From Nomia melanderi (taxonomy: Eukaryota; Arthropoda; Insecta; Hymenoptera; Halictidae): a DNA stretch of 64,000 bases. This document shows, one piece after another, positions 24,029 to 35,991 of the stretch (positions within the stretch are counted from its first letter, which is position 1; the number at the start of each line of letters is the position of its first letter). Under the pieces are notes generated by a model. The model saw only the letters and a list, made by a program, of their open reading frames with translations. It was not told the DNA's origin and did no database searches. The stretch lies in NCBI RefSeq assembly GCF_051020985.1, contig NC_134999.1, forward strand, positions 31,529,160 to 31,593,159, read 5' to 3'. The position numbers were made by a program, and so were the translations under genes.

Positions 24029-24266
24029 TTAACTCTTTGCAATCGAAGCTTTTTCGGTGGAAATATTCAACATTTTTCTAGGAGATATAAACGACATTCT
24101 TTGGATTTAATTAATATGAAAACGTACATAAATTCAGGAACAATGCTATTGTACTTAAATATTTCACTTATTGGTGCATTATACAAAGCATAATATTCTA
24201 TATAAGATTATAATTTAGCTATATTAAATGGTGACTTAAAGACAGCTGTCGAGCGCAAAGGGTTAA
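24029..24266 (+). mobile_element. T1-family TTAA MITE, complete
   Basis: TTAA (24029-24032) then CTCTTTGCAATCGAAGC; GTCGAGCGCAAAGGG then TTAA (24263-24266). The interior is collinear with the 22.4-kb copy (AAATATTTCACTTATTGGTG, CATTATACAAAG, AAATGGTGACTTA). About 230 bp. Confidence 0.85.
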
Positions 24267-24363
24267 GAAACGATGTATAAACATTCTTTCCTTAACCATT
24301 CTTTACATAAGGATTTATTGGATACCAGCAATCTACAACACTCTCCCTTATGACTCTTAAATA

Positions 24364-24571
24364 ATTAACCCTTTCTACTCGAATATCATAACTTCGAGCT
24401 CCGACATTTAAAATCGAAATCTGCAAATGGAAAATTTAAATATCCAAACAACGAGAGACTAATATACAGTATTCCACTTTTCCACTTGTCACTGTCCCGA
24501 TGCAGAATTCATTCCTTGCACAAAGCCTTTGTAAACATTAAAAGATTAAACGTCCCACCCCAAAGGGTTGA
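24364..24571. mobile_element. T1-like TTAA element, divergent
   Basis: TTAA (24364-24367) then CCCTTTCTACTCGAATATC faces CACCCCAAAGGG then TTGA (24568-24571). The outermost terminal bases and the overall length fit T1, but the interior does not align visibly with the other copies. It may be a related subfamily or a chance pairing. Confidence 0.4.
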
Positions 24572-24689
24572 ACATCAACATCCTCATCAATATTTCTCAC
24601 CCCAATATCCACCATTCGGTATCCAGGTAACCAAAACGGACTACCCCGTCTCAAACGTTTTTCCTTCCCGAATCATCCCAATAAAAATT

Positions 24690-25990
24690 ACCCGTCGTCC
24701 GCCGACCCCGGGTTCCCACGCGGCCATCAAGCCGCTGGAAAACGGTCCGCGCCGGCTCACCTAATTAACCGAACGCCAAAACTCGTTGCCAAAAATCGAC
24801 TGCCCGTTCTCCAATCCCGGTCATCCATCGGAAGGAAAAATCGTTTAGGTCGATCAACCCTTCGGCAATCGGGCAGCGACGGACGGCGCGGCGCGGCGGG
24901 GCGACGGGGGGCGGCGAGGGGTCGGTGGGAGTGCGGCGGGCGACGATTTTTGGAAAACTGCCGCCGCTACGTGCAACTTGTACAGACTATTTTAGCCAGC
25001 TGCGTTCGGTTCAATGTTGTACCGCGTCTATTGATCGAAGCTCAGAGAAGCATAGAGTTACAGGCCACTGGCGTCGGCCCCCTCCACCCCTCGGCCTCCG
25101 GCACAGTCATTCTGTCATTCTCCCTCCAGGGAACGTTCCCGCCGTCCTCTTTCTCCCCCTTATCCTCGGCCTACTCTACTATCTCTCTGTTCGTTTCTCT
25201 GTTTCCACCGTTGCACCGTTCGCCTCTCTTTCCCTTCGACCGACCCCCCCTCGCCGTTCCGTCCGCCACCTCGCCCCGTCGGTTTTCAGGGAAAGGGGCT
25301 GCACTATCCGAATTCCATTTCCGTCCAATTACAATTCATCCCCGTTTCAAAGCAGCAGTCACGCCGCGTTCATCTCTCGCGCGCTGCCCGCCAAAAGCAA
25401 TAATTTCTTTTCTTCGCCGCCACCGGCCCACCCCCGCCGTCCGTGACTCCCGCCCGCCCCCGGGTGAGTCGGAACTGCTTACCACCCGGCCCCCCGTCCC
25501 GCGCTCATCATCGAGCCCGGCCATTTTTCGCCGCCTTCGCGTTCCGTTCGATGACGAATGCCGGCCACCCGGCTGCTTGGTCGAGCGGGGTTCCGTTGGC
25601 TTCTTCGAAAACGGGGGTTGGGCGGAGGAGGGTGGACGAAGGAACGTTTATCACCCGGCCGTTAATGGGAACGTATCGATTCGAGGAGCTAATCGAGGGT
25701 TGGGGGACGAGGGCTCTTTCCTGGACGATTATTGTTGACTCCTTTTTGCCAGAGGAGCGACGATAATGTCTCCTTTGAGACGGGAAATCCGGGCTCCCGG
25801 TGTCTTCGCGCTGAGTGAAAACGCCCGGCTCGCATTCTGATGCTGAGTGGGGGCGGATGCAACCCTTTCTTCGCGGGTTAATGAATTGGCTATCGGGTGA
25901 CGGTCGGCGAAGGCGATCGGGTTCTTTTCCGGGAGGGTTTCGACGGTGCTGCTTTGTTTAGGGGTTGGCGGTGTTTCGCGGCTGGCGAGG
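24690..25990. other. large GC-rich island, no gene called
   Basis: The most GC-rich stretch of the window. It starts with a G-rich segment at 24880-24950 and continues as C-rich DNA to about 25540. Frames stay open on the + strand (24950-25738, 262 codons; 24925-25446, 173 codons) but read as Pro/Ser/Arg-rich composition products. A strong donor-like GTGAGT sits at 25464-25469 behind CCCCGG. The island could be the promoter and untranslated first exon of a gene whose coding exons lie elsewhere; that is inference. Confidence 0.4.
24898..24929 (+). other. G-quadruplex-forming motif
   Basis: Four G-tracts: GGGG (24898-24901), GGGGGG (24906-24911), GGGG (24918-24921) and GGG (24927-24929), separated by loops of 4, 6 and 5 bases. 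This meets the usual G3+N1-7 rule. It lies at the left edge of the GC-rich island. Confidence 0.75.
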
Positions 25991-28095
25991 AGTCGACGAC
26001 GGAGGGATTGGCGTTTGGTTGTTATTGGTATTGTGATGTGTGAGTTGAGGAATTGGAGCGATGAGTCACTGGGGGATTTAGGAAATTTTGAGTGTTAGAG
26101 ATAGGTAATACGTGTGAAAGTTTTAGTGTATACTTGGCGAGGAATGAATATTTTGAAATTATGGGGATGGAGGGATATTTATTGGAGCATTATTGATATT
26201 GTGGGAGGTACTGTGTTGGTAAATTAGGTCAGTGTGTATATCGGATGATTTAGAAAAAGGATTTAGAATGTTGAAGGTAAATGTTACACGTTAAATAGAA
26301 CGAAAGTTGTGTTAGACAGGTATCAAAAAATTAATATTTTCTAAGTTATAAAGTGTTATTCAGTTTGGTTAAAATACGTGGATAACTTGGTGACTATAGT
26401 ACTATTTAGAGATAACAGATTATTTTATTATTTTATCATTTTCAACGTGTTGTCGCACTATTTCTACGCGTACTCTTTAAAAAATTGCATAATTTCTTGG
26501 TTAGACCATTATGATCTCACTATTTTCATAGTGTGGGAATGTTGTATTAGATCTCTGTAATTATTGATCGCGACAATATGTAATTGACATTTCCCTGGTG
26601 AAGCTTAATGATAAGATAATCCTGTGTCACGATGTGTCTGTACGAAGTGTGAAGAGGACAGGTAATCCCTTATTACGCTGTCACGGCAGCGTATCAGGGA
26701 CGAACAAGAAATTTAATTAGAACGCATTTAAAGAAGTTCGTAATTATATCTAACAACTGTGCATTCATAGATTAAAATGAATCAACGAGCGCGTACATAT
26801 AGGTCACGAGGGTGTGAACGTGTTAATAATTGGGTCGTCCCATAAACCCCGGATACTTTTATGCAGATATTTCAATTAATGTTAGAAATCCATCCTGTAT
26901 GCTGTGAATGATGATTTCTCTTTTGTTCCGGCACTTCTTTTTTTTTTTTTGTTTGCGAAGCCATTGTACTATTACTGTGAGGCTTTTCTGATTTTCGTGG
27001 AAATATTCTAGGATGTTTCGCTGCACGGAGATGAATTTTTCAGAGTTTTTGTGGAATGAAAAATATTGCACTGTCGGACAGGTGAATATCAAAGAATAGA
27101 AAATCAAGTTTTTTTATATTTTGAACAAGACTAGGTACGCAGGTATCGCGGTAAAAAAGAATTGTATCCTAAACTATAGAATTAAAATAAATGTTAGCTG
27201 AATTTAGTTGTTCAATCGTAAAATTAATTATTGTTTTGAACTAAACGTCAAGTCTACTATGTAAAATATTTTCTAAAAAACGTTTAGTTCTCAATTCTAT
27301 TGTTATCATTTATTGTTGCCTTTTTTATTAAGCCAATTTGTTGTACCCACCTGCCGTTGGTTGACAATTGAAAATAAAGCGTTTGTTTTATTCGTTGTTC
27401 CATTGATTAATCGCGTCGATAGTAACATTTCGATATTTTCTATAAATTGCGAGACTACGTCGCATATTTCCTGCACGCGTTACGGATATTTGTATCCCCT
27501 CTATGTAAAAATGTTGTCGAATTTCGTGTGAATCGATGCTCAGATTTCAATTACTCGGAAAACCAAACTCCACTGATATTTCACTTGTGCGCGAGCGATT
27601 CTCCCGCATTTTATTCGACGATCATTTCTGGAAAAGCGTTTTTCAAAATGTATGTGTGTCCTGGCGATTTTCAAATTGACTTCGAACAGTGGTCGCACGC
27701 GCGTTCATAGAATAAACATTCGAACGTTATATGAACAATTCAACGAGTAAATACAACCTCAAATGTAATCCATCGTTTAATCGCTAGTATAGATCTTCGA
27801 TTTTCAGACTTTCTGTTGCGATACCTTATTAATTCCGACTTCCCTCATAAACTATGATACATTATTTCGTTGACTTTAAAATTGGGTCAAAGTCAGAATA
27901 TTAAAATGTTAATTTTTCTAAAATATAAGCTTCATAGAATATTACAAACAATTTCTACTCAAATAACTGGCTAAAAATAGAGATAAATAAATTACATGAT
28001 AAATCTTTCTTAGTGGAAACAGAAACAAAGGAGAGATGAAAATTAAAAAATCAATTAATCGGTCAATGTAGGAACTGATATAAAATTAAATGAAT
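25991..28095. other. unassigned DNA with one possible mariner end
   Basis: AT-rich. GGGTCGTCCCATAAACCCC at about 26831 resembles mariner-type termini that read GGTTGTCCCATAAGT, but no opposite end or transposase is visible. A poly-T tract lies at 26938-26950. Otherwise I see nothing I can support. Confidence 0.3.
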
Positions 28096-28156
28096 AAAAG
28101 AAAACGCAGAGTTTTAAATCCAGTCATTTGACTGGTTCCCGGTAGGATTAGTGTTA
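28096..28156 (+). mobile_element. T2 right-end fragment
   Basis: CTGGTTCCCGGTAGGATTAGTG followed by TTAA-like bases (GTTAAAC) at about 28153-28156 matches the right terminus of T2. The upstream part is too diverged to place a left end. Confidence 0.4.
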
Positions 28157-28375
28157 AACAAAACAAAACATTTATTTTACAACTAAAAATATTGTTATTC
28201 ATGTGACTTAGAAAATGATTCGAAATACACACTATCTTTTAATAAAAAAATATTTAAGGATAGTGTGAAACGAAACAAAACAATTATTTTACAACGAAAA
28301 ACACTATTACTCATGTCACTTCGAAAATTATTCGAAATACAAGACTATCCTTTAATAAAAAAGATATTTAAATAC
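28150..28375. repeat. 112-bp tandem duplication
   Basis: ACAAAACATTTATTTTACAA at about 28165 recurs 112 bases later as ACAAAACAATTATTTTACAA. The copies share the following blocks: ACTCATGTSACTT, ATTCGAAATACA and CTTTAATAAAAAA. About 85-90 percent identical by eye. Confidence 0.8.
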
Positions 28376-29784
28376 AGTTCAACGTCCTTTCGCTCTTCGT
28401 GTACGGAACACTTGAATACAAGCGAACTCCTGAAATGTGCCCAATTATGGTTGCATCACAGAATTATCATTAGCCTCTACCAATGAACTTCACTTGGAAC
28501 GCTCGGTCGAACCCCACCCCCTTCCCTTTCTTTTTTGTACCGATCTGCCGTTCTGTTTGCGCCAATTTATCGACGATATATCGTCGGTACCAATCATCCA
28601 ATTAAGTGCCCACGCCTCTGCTCGCGTCTTCACTGAAAAAAGCAACTTGTTGATTGGCCACCTACGCGTGCCGAACTATAGTCGGATACATTACCGATAA
28701 TCCACCGGCGTATTATTGACGGCGAGGCATCGGTGTCTCGCCGGCTTCCCGTGAATTATTGCTGCCCATTGGAGGCCGATCCCCGCGCAAAAACAGAACG
28801 TAATTGCGTTCTAATGCATTCCCGAAGTGGACCGGCGGAATTGCACGAAAATTGTGAGTCATCGGACGTGTCACGGCTCGGGGCAAACATGGACGACAAG
28901 TCGTTCGCGCAACAGATAATTCCTGTATAATTCACCCGGTCCGATGGACTCGTTTCCTGAATTACACGGGGATTAACGGCTCCGAGGAAAAAACCAGGTT
29001 CCCGTTGTGACAGACAACGATTATGTCTGTTTGTGCGAGACAAATTGTTCGGATCGGGACGTTCGGTGGTTGAGGTATCGAGTAATGATACGTTCAGTAA
29101 TTTTGGTTATTGGTTTTCTTTTTAACTCTGAGATATTGTAACGTTGAGAATAAAATATTGATTTTGTTAATCGAGGATTTAGAGATTGAGTTTATTTGAA
29201 ATATTTTTATGAATTTGATTCATTTTAGAAGTTTGATTAATTTAGGCTTCTTCTGGATAATAGTTTTAAAAGAGATTATTATCTATATTATTTTGGACGA
29301 ATTGTTGGTAGTGAAGAATTGATTGATAGATTTGATTTGGTAAGAAATGATTTTTGAAAGACTTTTGAATAACCATAGGTTGATAAAGTGTCAAGATCAT
29401 TCTTGATACGATGGAGAAAATTAAAGTTCCAACGTATGGCGGTAATAGAGGCATGCAGTTACTCATTAACGACACGACAGCGAAGCTGGGTCATCGATCA
29501 ATTAATTTTATTAGATTAGAGCCTTCCATATCCAAACTAATAGACCTGACCATGTGGTGAGCTATGAAAATGCACATATATATAACAAATTCATATTTTC
29601 CTTTTATATTAATATACTGAAACAACCGAAGAAAAATAATTTTCAGGTTTATCGAAATACATTATAAATATCGAGAAGTCTATTAATATACTTTCAATGG
29701 TTAAACAGTCAACTGTTGAAAATCAAGGAAAGAAAAAGTACCATTTAAAGTTTATAAACATATTTCCAACAATTATACTTCCAA
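28376..29784. other. unassigned DNA
   Basis: A moderately GC-rich part at 28500-29050, then AT-rich. No exon or RNA gene that I can support; open frames at 28437-28930 lack domains. Confidence 0.4.
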
Positions 29785-30300
29785 CAGCTAGAAATAAAAA
29801 AAGCAAAACTTCCAATTGAAATTTATTAACATATTTCCAACAACTGAACTTCCAACAGCCAAAAATAAGAAAAGCAAAACTTCCAATTGAAATTTATTAA
29901 CATATTTCCAACAATTATACTTCCAACAGCTAAAAATAAAAAAAGAAATCTTCGAATTGAAATTTAACACATTTCCAACAACTAAATTTCCAACAGCCAA
30001 AAATAAAAAAAGAAAAACTTCCAATTGAAATTTATTAACATATTTCCAACAATTATACTTCCAACAGCTAAAAATAAAGAAAGAAAAACTTCCAATTCAA
30101 ATTTAACACATTTCCAACAACTAAATTTCCAACAGCCAAAAATAAAAAAAGCAAAACTTCCAATTGAAATTTATTAACATAATTCCAACAATTATACTTC
30201 CAACAGCTAAAAATAAACAAAGAAAAACTTCCAATTGAAATTTAACACATTTCCAACAACTGAACTTCCAACAGCCAAAAGAAAAGTCTCAAATCCAAGT
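29785..30300. repeat. two-type tandem array, monomer 68-71 bp, dimer about 139 bp
   Basis: CTTCCAATTG or a near variant occurs at 29809, 29880, 29950, 30018, 30089, 30157 and 30228 (spacings 71, 70, 68, 71, 68, 71). Two monomer types tend to alternate. One has TATTAACATATTTCCAACAA and CAGCTA; the other has TTTAACACATTTCCAACAAC and CAGCCA. The array therefore has a dimeric higher-order structure. Open frames across it (29788-30024 minus) are repeat products. Confidence 0.88.
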
Positions 30301-32329
30301 CCATCAACATATTTTCCATAATCATACTATCAACATTCAACAGTGTAAAAACGAGAAAATTCCAATTCGTCAAAAAGCGCGATACGAGTGATCAATGTAG
30401 ACACGGTCGGCGTAATTTCATTTCGATTTCTTGCCGCGAGAAACGAGTTCGTATGAGCGCGCGACCCCATCGCGGTTAACCAAACCGACCGGCGGGGGAG
30501 GTTGTATTGATTAACGACGCAGCCTGTTTCTGTCTTGTTGCAAATTATCATTGCTCGAGCGGCGGGCAATCGACGCCAGGTTCTCGCGACGATTCCCACC
30601 TGATGCCGATACATATCCGTTTTTAGTTGGATTATGCTGACCGCATTACGGCCGTTTGCCCCGGTAATCCGGTGCGCCCTTTGCCAACGCTGATTGGGAA
30701 TTTGCGAGCGTACGAATCGATAATAATTGATTCGAGATTACCAAACCGGTCGCGTTTCAACGGACCCCCCGCGGCTCGTGATTGGGGAACAGATGCGCTC
30801 TACGATCGAGCGCCCGGAAAAAATGGTCCAGTCATTTTTTTCTTCTTTATCCTTCGCTTTTTTTTTCCAACGATCGCCGAGCTATTTGGAACGCTTTAAT
30901 TGGAGCAGCTAACTTACCTTTCCACCTCTCCCTATTCCTCCGCTTTTTTCGCAGGAAGTTCTTTGTCCAACGGGTTTCGTCATTGACGAGTTGTCGATCT
31001 GAAATGTACAAGGGAGGCTCCGTTACTTCTAGAGATAATTCACGATTTTGTTATGTGTTTTCTAATTTGGGAATATTATGACGATTGTTCGAACGGAATG
31101 GGTGGTATTAATATAGGTTTTGAAATAATGTTGAATCTTTATTGTAGTAAATGGAATTGAAAATGTTAGATTCAATGTTTATTGCGTTGTAAATATAATA
31201 TTGTGAATATTATACTATATAATGTAATGTGTATGTAAATTTGAATAAATATATGATTTATGCGTGATTTTATAAGCAATAGGGAAAATTCCAGGTTTAA
31301 AGGGAGGAATTTATTTACGGACTTCAAATAATTTTATTTTCATATAGAACATTCTTGTTTTTCATGGAACAACGTTGGAAATGTTTATAAAATGTTGCTC
31401 CAATTTGTTTCTCGTGTACTGATGGATTGTAGAAAGAGTTAAACAGTTTGTTGTGTAATTCGAAATGGGGGAAATTCCATAGAGTACAAAATGTTGAACA
31501 TGTAAATCGACATTTTTTCATATCAGCTCATGATTTTCATGAAATTTGCGTTGGAACTTTATCGTGTACCCCGGGCTCCATTCGGTTCACGTGTCTGGCC
31601 ATTATTGGATATTTCCACTTGATTTAATGTTTATAAACAGTGTCGGCGATACGATAGTATTTATTTTCCGGAACAATTCGGTATGAACTGATAGAAGATA
31701 CTGAGCCCGCTGGCAAATTGACAAAACTGTACCAACGACAAGCAGAATTAGAAAACATCAAATATACCAGATATAATGTAATAGCGTTCGAAACGATATT
31801 CGGGAAAGTTTCGATTCGATATTTTCTATAAATATAATCTCACATAGAAACAATGTTATTCTATGTTTCTCATTTATTTTTGCGTACAAGGTTATTGTTG
31901 ATTATTCTCTATTACGATCGTTTATAAACTATTAGCATTTATAAAATAGAAAATCTTTATAAATTCAAATGTTCAGAATGAAAAATGTCTCGATAGCGAT
32001 TCGACAAATACGTCAAGTGTGAGTGATTTACAACATTTTATTCACACCCCACTCTGAATCGATAACACATTTATCAAATCGTGTCTCGATGAATTTTATA
32101 ATAACGGAATATATTCATCCTTGATTTTCTGAATAAAACCTGTTTAATAGAATTAATGGAAATTTAAAATAAATGTGATATAAATATATTTTATTGCTGA
32201 TTGACTGAAACCGTTCATAAAAATGAAATTTTTAAAAATTTCCTTTCTGCCAATATTAGTTGCTTTTACACTTCTGTGAAAATATGTATTTAAAAGAACT
32301 ATCCCAGTATAATTATTACAATTCATATT
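30301..32329. other. unassigned DNA
   Basis: GC-richer at 30380-30780, AT-rich after. Three overlapping + strand frames at 30627-31081 have no recognisable domain. No supported gene or repeat. Confidence 0.4.
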
Positions 32330-33200
32330 TCATTCCCAAAAAGATAAACTCATTACTAACTCCCAACAAAAAATTGTAATCCATTCTACAACCAACAATA
32401 ACAAACATATTACAAATAAATCAAAACTTCCTCAAACTCCCCCAACCCAATTATTAAAATCCCCATATAACCCTAAAAAATAAAACCCACAATTAACTCC
32501 CAACAAAAAATTGTCATCCATTCTACAACTAACAATAGCAAACATATTACAAATGAAGCAAAACTTCCTCAAACTCCGCCAACCCAATTATTAAAATCCC
32601 CATGTCACCCCCAAAAATAAAACCCACAATTAACTCCCAACAAAAAATTGTCATTCACTATACAACCAACAATAGCAAACATATTACAAATGAAGCAAAA
32701 CTTCCTCAAACTCCGCCAACCCAATTATTAAAATCCCCATGTCACCCCCAAAAATAAAACCCACAATTAACTCCCAACAAAAAATTGTCATCCATTCTAC
32801 AATCAACAATAGCAAACATATTACAAATGAAGCAAAACTTCCTCAAACTCCCCCAACCCAATTATTAAAATCCCCATAGAACCCCAAAAATAAAACCCAG
32901 AATTAACTCACAACAAACAATTGCCATCCATTCTACAATTAACAATAGCAAACATATTACAAATCAATCAAAACTTCCTCAAACTCCCCCAACCCAATTA
33001 TTAAAATCCCCATGTCACCCCCAAAAATAAAACCCACAATTAACTCCCACCAAAAATTGTCATTCACTATACAACCAACAATAGCAAACATATTACAAAT
33101 AAATCAAAACTTCCTCAAACTCCCCCAACCCAATTATTAAAATCCCCATGTCACCCCCAGAAATATAAACCCACCATTAACTCCCAACACAGAACGGTCC
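32330..33200. repeat. 137-bp tandem satellite array, about 6.3 units
   Basis: The marker ATTATTAAAATCCCCAT places its CCCC at 32461, 32598, 32735, 32872, 33008 and 33144 (spacings 137, 137, 137, 136, 136). Units share CCACAATTAACTCCCAACA and CAATAGCAAACATATTACAA. The first and last units are more diverged than the central ones. The strand shown is very C- and A-rich with almost no G. Confidence 0.92.
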
Positions 33201-33980
33201 CACAGATTATACAACTAACGGCAGTAAACATGTTGCGGGTGAACCCAAACACCTTCCGCAAGTCCGATTATCGTTGCCCCACATCAGCGACTAATGTCCC
33301 AAAACACAGTGAATCAATTGATCATCGAGAACACGAGTCGGGTCCTCATGAAAGCACAATGGCGGCCCAGCACTTCGCGCTCCGCATGTTTATTTCATTC
33401 GAGCGACGCTCGATTAACGACGGATCGAACCCGGTCCTCAATCAGAAATACCTCCTCTATCCACCGGCAATTACCGTCTCAATAATTAGTGCAAATCAAT
33501 GCACTCCGACGCTTTGTCATCGATCCGAACATTCTCGCGGCGCAACCGAGTCGATCTTCGTTCGAATTCAAACGGATCTTCTGAACGTGAATCTCTCGCG
33601 ATCCCCGCAGCCCTCTTACCTCGTCGTCCCCTCTTTCGTCCCCCCCTCCCGCGATCTAGCCCCCGGCATCGATCACTGTTTACCCAGTGTACACGCCTGT
33701 TTGCGTCTTTGTGTACCGACTCGGCGCCGTTGTCACCCCTTAGAGAGTTCGATAAAGCCGCGTTAATTGGAGCTTTCGGCTAGCATTGTAGGCCAAGTAT
33801 CTTTGAATGAGATTTAAGCTCTGCGGCGTTAGCGAAGACGCTACTCCGACCCGGCCCCCAGTCGAAAAGTTGTTTAAACGCGAGCGTACTCCGCGTTGCT
33901 CAGCCCCGGCAACTCGACTGCCGAAGTTTCGCGAGCACCGAGAGCATTTTCTGATTTCACTTCGCTTTATTTTCACTTGT
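33201..33980. other. GC-rich patch with an open frame, no gene called
   Basis: After the satellite, composition rises and a 178-codon + strand frame (33230-33766) stays open. Its first codons derive from the last satellite unit. The sequence shows no domain and the overlapping frames 33294-33485 and 33499-33783 are equally open. I treat it as composition. Confidence 0.4.
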
Positions 33981-35598
33981 AGTGATTTAAGTGCTCTTGG
34001 AAACGGATCCGACTGCTGGGATTAATTCTTAACGAAGTGGGATTATTCAAATTCTAATGTATATTTTTCCTTTGTGGAAGTAGGCAGTTGTTGGTATTCT
34101 TGTAGGTTCGTTGTAGATTTAGGGTGATCGGAAGAAAGTTTTAAGATTGGTTGAAATGAGTTTTCAACAAGATGTTCATAACATTTATAGAGGAAAGTAA
34201 GAGTGAAGTGAATATTTTCGTTATGTTTATGTTTTAATAAAATATGGAAAATTGTTTTCTGTTAGGTTTTTATGCAATTAGTAGTTTTACCGTTCTACGG
34301 ACTTCGAGCAGGTTTCTTTGAATCGTTCTTTTATTGTCCGCGGAAGAAATAAACATGAATTTCTTTGGGAAGCTCAGCGTCTCAGTTGGAAACGATAAAT
34401 CTTTGTCTAATTTGCTGATCAATTATGCCCAGTACCATTTTATTCGCGAGCTTCTTACTTCTAAGATGCAGACCTTCTCAGTTTTTGCGATGAACACTCG
34501 TTAAGGATGAGGGTGGGATTTATAGCTACTCGACATAATGTATTTTTAATACATTAGAGGCTTATTAAAAAATCGTGCCCGAGGCACGGGCAAGTAATGC
34601 ATCATCACCGAGTTAACGATGCATGGAGAAATTGATTTAAACCCTTCGGATCTGTGCAGTCCGAAAATGGATGTTAAATGACGTGTCACGCGCCGCGCAG
34701 GAAACATTAATAATGTTTAGTCAATAAAATATCTCCTTTTTTCTGTTAATAACCATCTACCTAGCATTCAATGTTCGAATTGTTTCGATAAAATGAAAAT
34801 GAATTATGACAGAAGACAATGCAGCTTATTGGCTCCCGATTGTTCATAATTGAATCATAACTTCCATGAATGACAATGAATAAAATATACGAAATAGCGA
34901 TGTCTATATAAAAATATACAAATCATTTCACGATGCTCATTAAAGTATATCAAATATTTAACGAACATTATTAAATTATATACTCAAATCAAATCTGGAG
35001 TCGAATCCAATATGCGGTGATCAATGTTATTTAATGATTTATATCTATATCTGAATTATAACGTATACTCTACAATTATCTACCAGCTACCAACAATTAT
35101 AAATACAATCATTAACGATTAACAGATTCAATATTAAAAGATAAAGAAATATTGAAAGAAAATTAGAAATCAAATATTTTAAACTATCGATACACGCGGA
35201 CAATATTAACACGTTCCGTGTCACGGAAACTTCGGTTATATTTTGCTTATGTATTGATGTTTTAAATAAAATATTAACTTATATTCAAGTTTTTGGTCAT
35301 TTTCATATATTTTGATATTGTTTCCTCATGTTTTCACTGCTTTATAACGTATACCACTATCCGTGATCATGTGTCCCTTAAAAATATTTTCTCACAAAAA
35401 TTGGCGTGTATTACAAGCGGTACAAGTGCCACGGAACTTAAGAAGTACACTTCTACTGTTTTGGAATTCCCGACTTCAATTCTCCCATCGCAACTGCGCC
35501 TCATCAGTGGCATTGCGTTTTTCATACGATCACGGACCGAGACGAGCAAGATCGTGGGCAGAGTCCCCGGCGATCGCGACCGCGGTGCTACCGGCGAA
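33981..35598. other. upstream region of the five-exon gene
   Basis: Mostly AT-rich. TTAA (35206-35209) then CACG leads to a perfect 7-bp-arm palindrome TTCCGTGTCACGGAA at about 35214-35228. This may be a fragment of a T3-related end or a regulatory palindrome. No other element is recognised in the 1.6 kb before the TATA box. Confidence 0.35.
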
Positions 35599-35640
35599 TA
35601 TAAAAGGGGCGTATCGGTGCGTAACTGGCGAGCAGTGTGT
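35599..35640 (+). promoter_or_regulatory. core promoter of the five-exon gene
   Basis: TATAAAAG starts at 35599. A GCAGTGTG initiator-like sequence lies about 33-36 bases downstream (A at 35634), in the range for an arthropod TATA promoter, though slightly long. It would give a 5' untranslated leader of about 115 bases before the start codon at 35750. Confidence 0.6.
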
Positions 35641-35649
35641 CAAGAGCGT

Positions 35650-35694
35650 ATGTCCGGTCCCGTTGGTACTCGCCAAGGAGTCGATCTCGCGTAA
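35650..35694 (+). CDS. upstream ORF, 14 codons
   Basis: An ATG at 35650 opens 14 codons and closes with TAA at 35692-35694, 55 bases before the main start. It is in a different frame from the main ORF and lies wholly in the predicted leader, so ribosomes scanning from the TATA-defined start would meet it first. It may dampen translation of the main frame. No conserved peptide is recognised. Confidence 0.4.
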   Translation: MSGPVGTRQGVDLA

Positions 35695-35749
35695 CGGGTT
35701 ACATTCGTCCGTCGAGCCAGCCGATCCCACTTCGTCGGCCTATAAAAAG

Positions 35750-35991
35750 ATGTCTCAGAAGGGACAGGACGCCAGTGGCACGTGCGAAAACGACATGTCC
35801 ACGTCGAAAAGCAGCTCGCTGTTGAGACTGAACCAGGAGGATCGTCGCGGGTCGGCCGACTGGCAGGACCAGGACACCGACTCGGAGATCAGCGAGACCG
35901 ATTTCCTGACTAAGGGTGCGTTCCTGCTGACGCCCAGCCACGAGCTGAGCATCGAGAAGGCGGCGACTATTTGCGAGAAGATGAACTTCCG
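35750..35991 (+). CDS. coding exon 1
   Basis: Encodes residues 1-80 and two bases of codon 81. The ATG at 35750 is the first one in frame after the TATA box; the frame is open further upstream but has no ATG in the predicted leader. The donor is CCG followed by GTAAAT at 35992, a usable but not ideal site. The exon is GC-rich compared with the surrounding AT-rich DNA, which supports coding function. Confidence 0.75.

Noticed and set aside
24950..25738. 262-codon + strand open frame
   Set aside because: Lies in the GC-rich island, where other frames are also open. The product is Pro/Ser/Arg-rich without a domain; composition explains the absence of stops.
26831..26860. Mariner element
   Set aside because: Only a terminus-like string is present here, and likewise near 42319 and 46824; no partner end or transposase, so no element was called.
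29785..33200. Repeat arrays as possible CRISPR
   Set aside because: Units are head-to-tail without unique spacers and the genome is clearly eukaryotic.
33410..33440. tRNA B-box-like GGTTCGATCC on the minus strand
   Set aside because: The bases around it do not form a T-stem, and no A box or acceptor stem is found at the right distances.
33230..33766. 178-codon + strand open frame
   Set aside because: Starts inside the 137-bp satellite and runs into GC-rich DNA with overlapping open frames; no domain.
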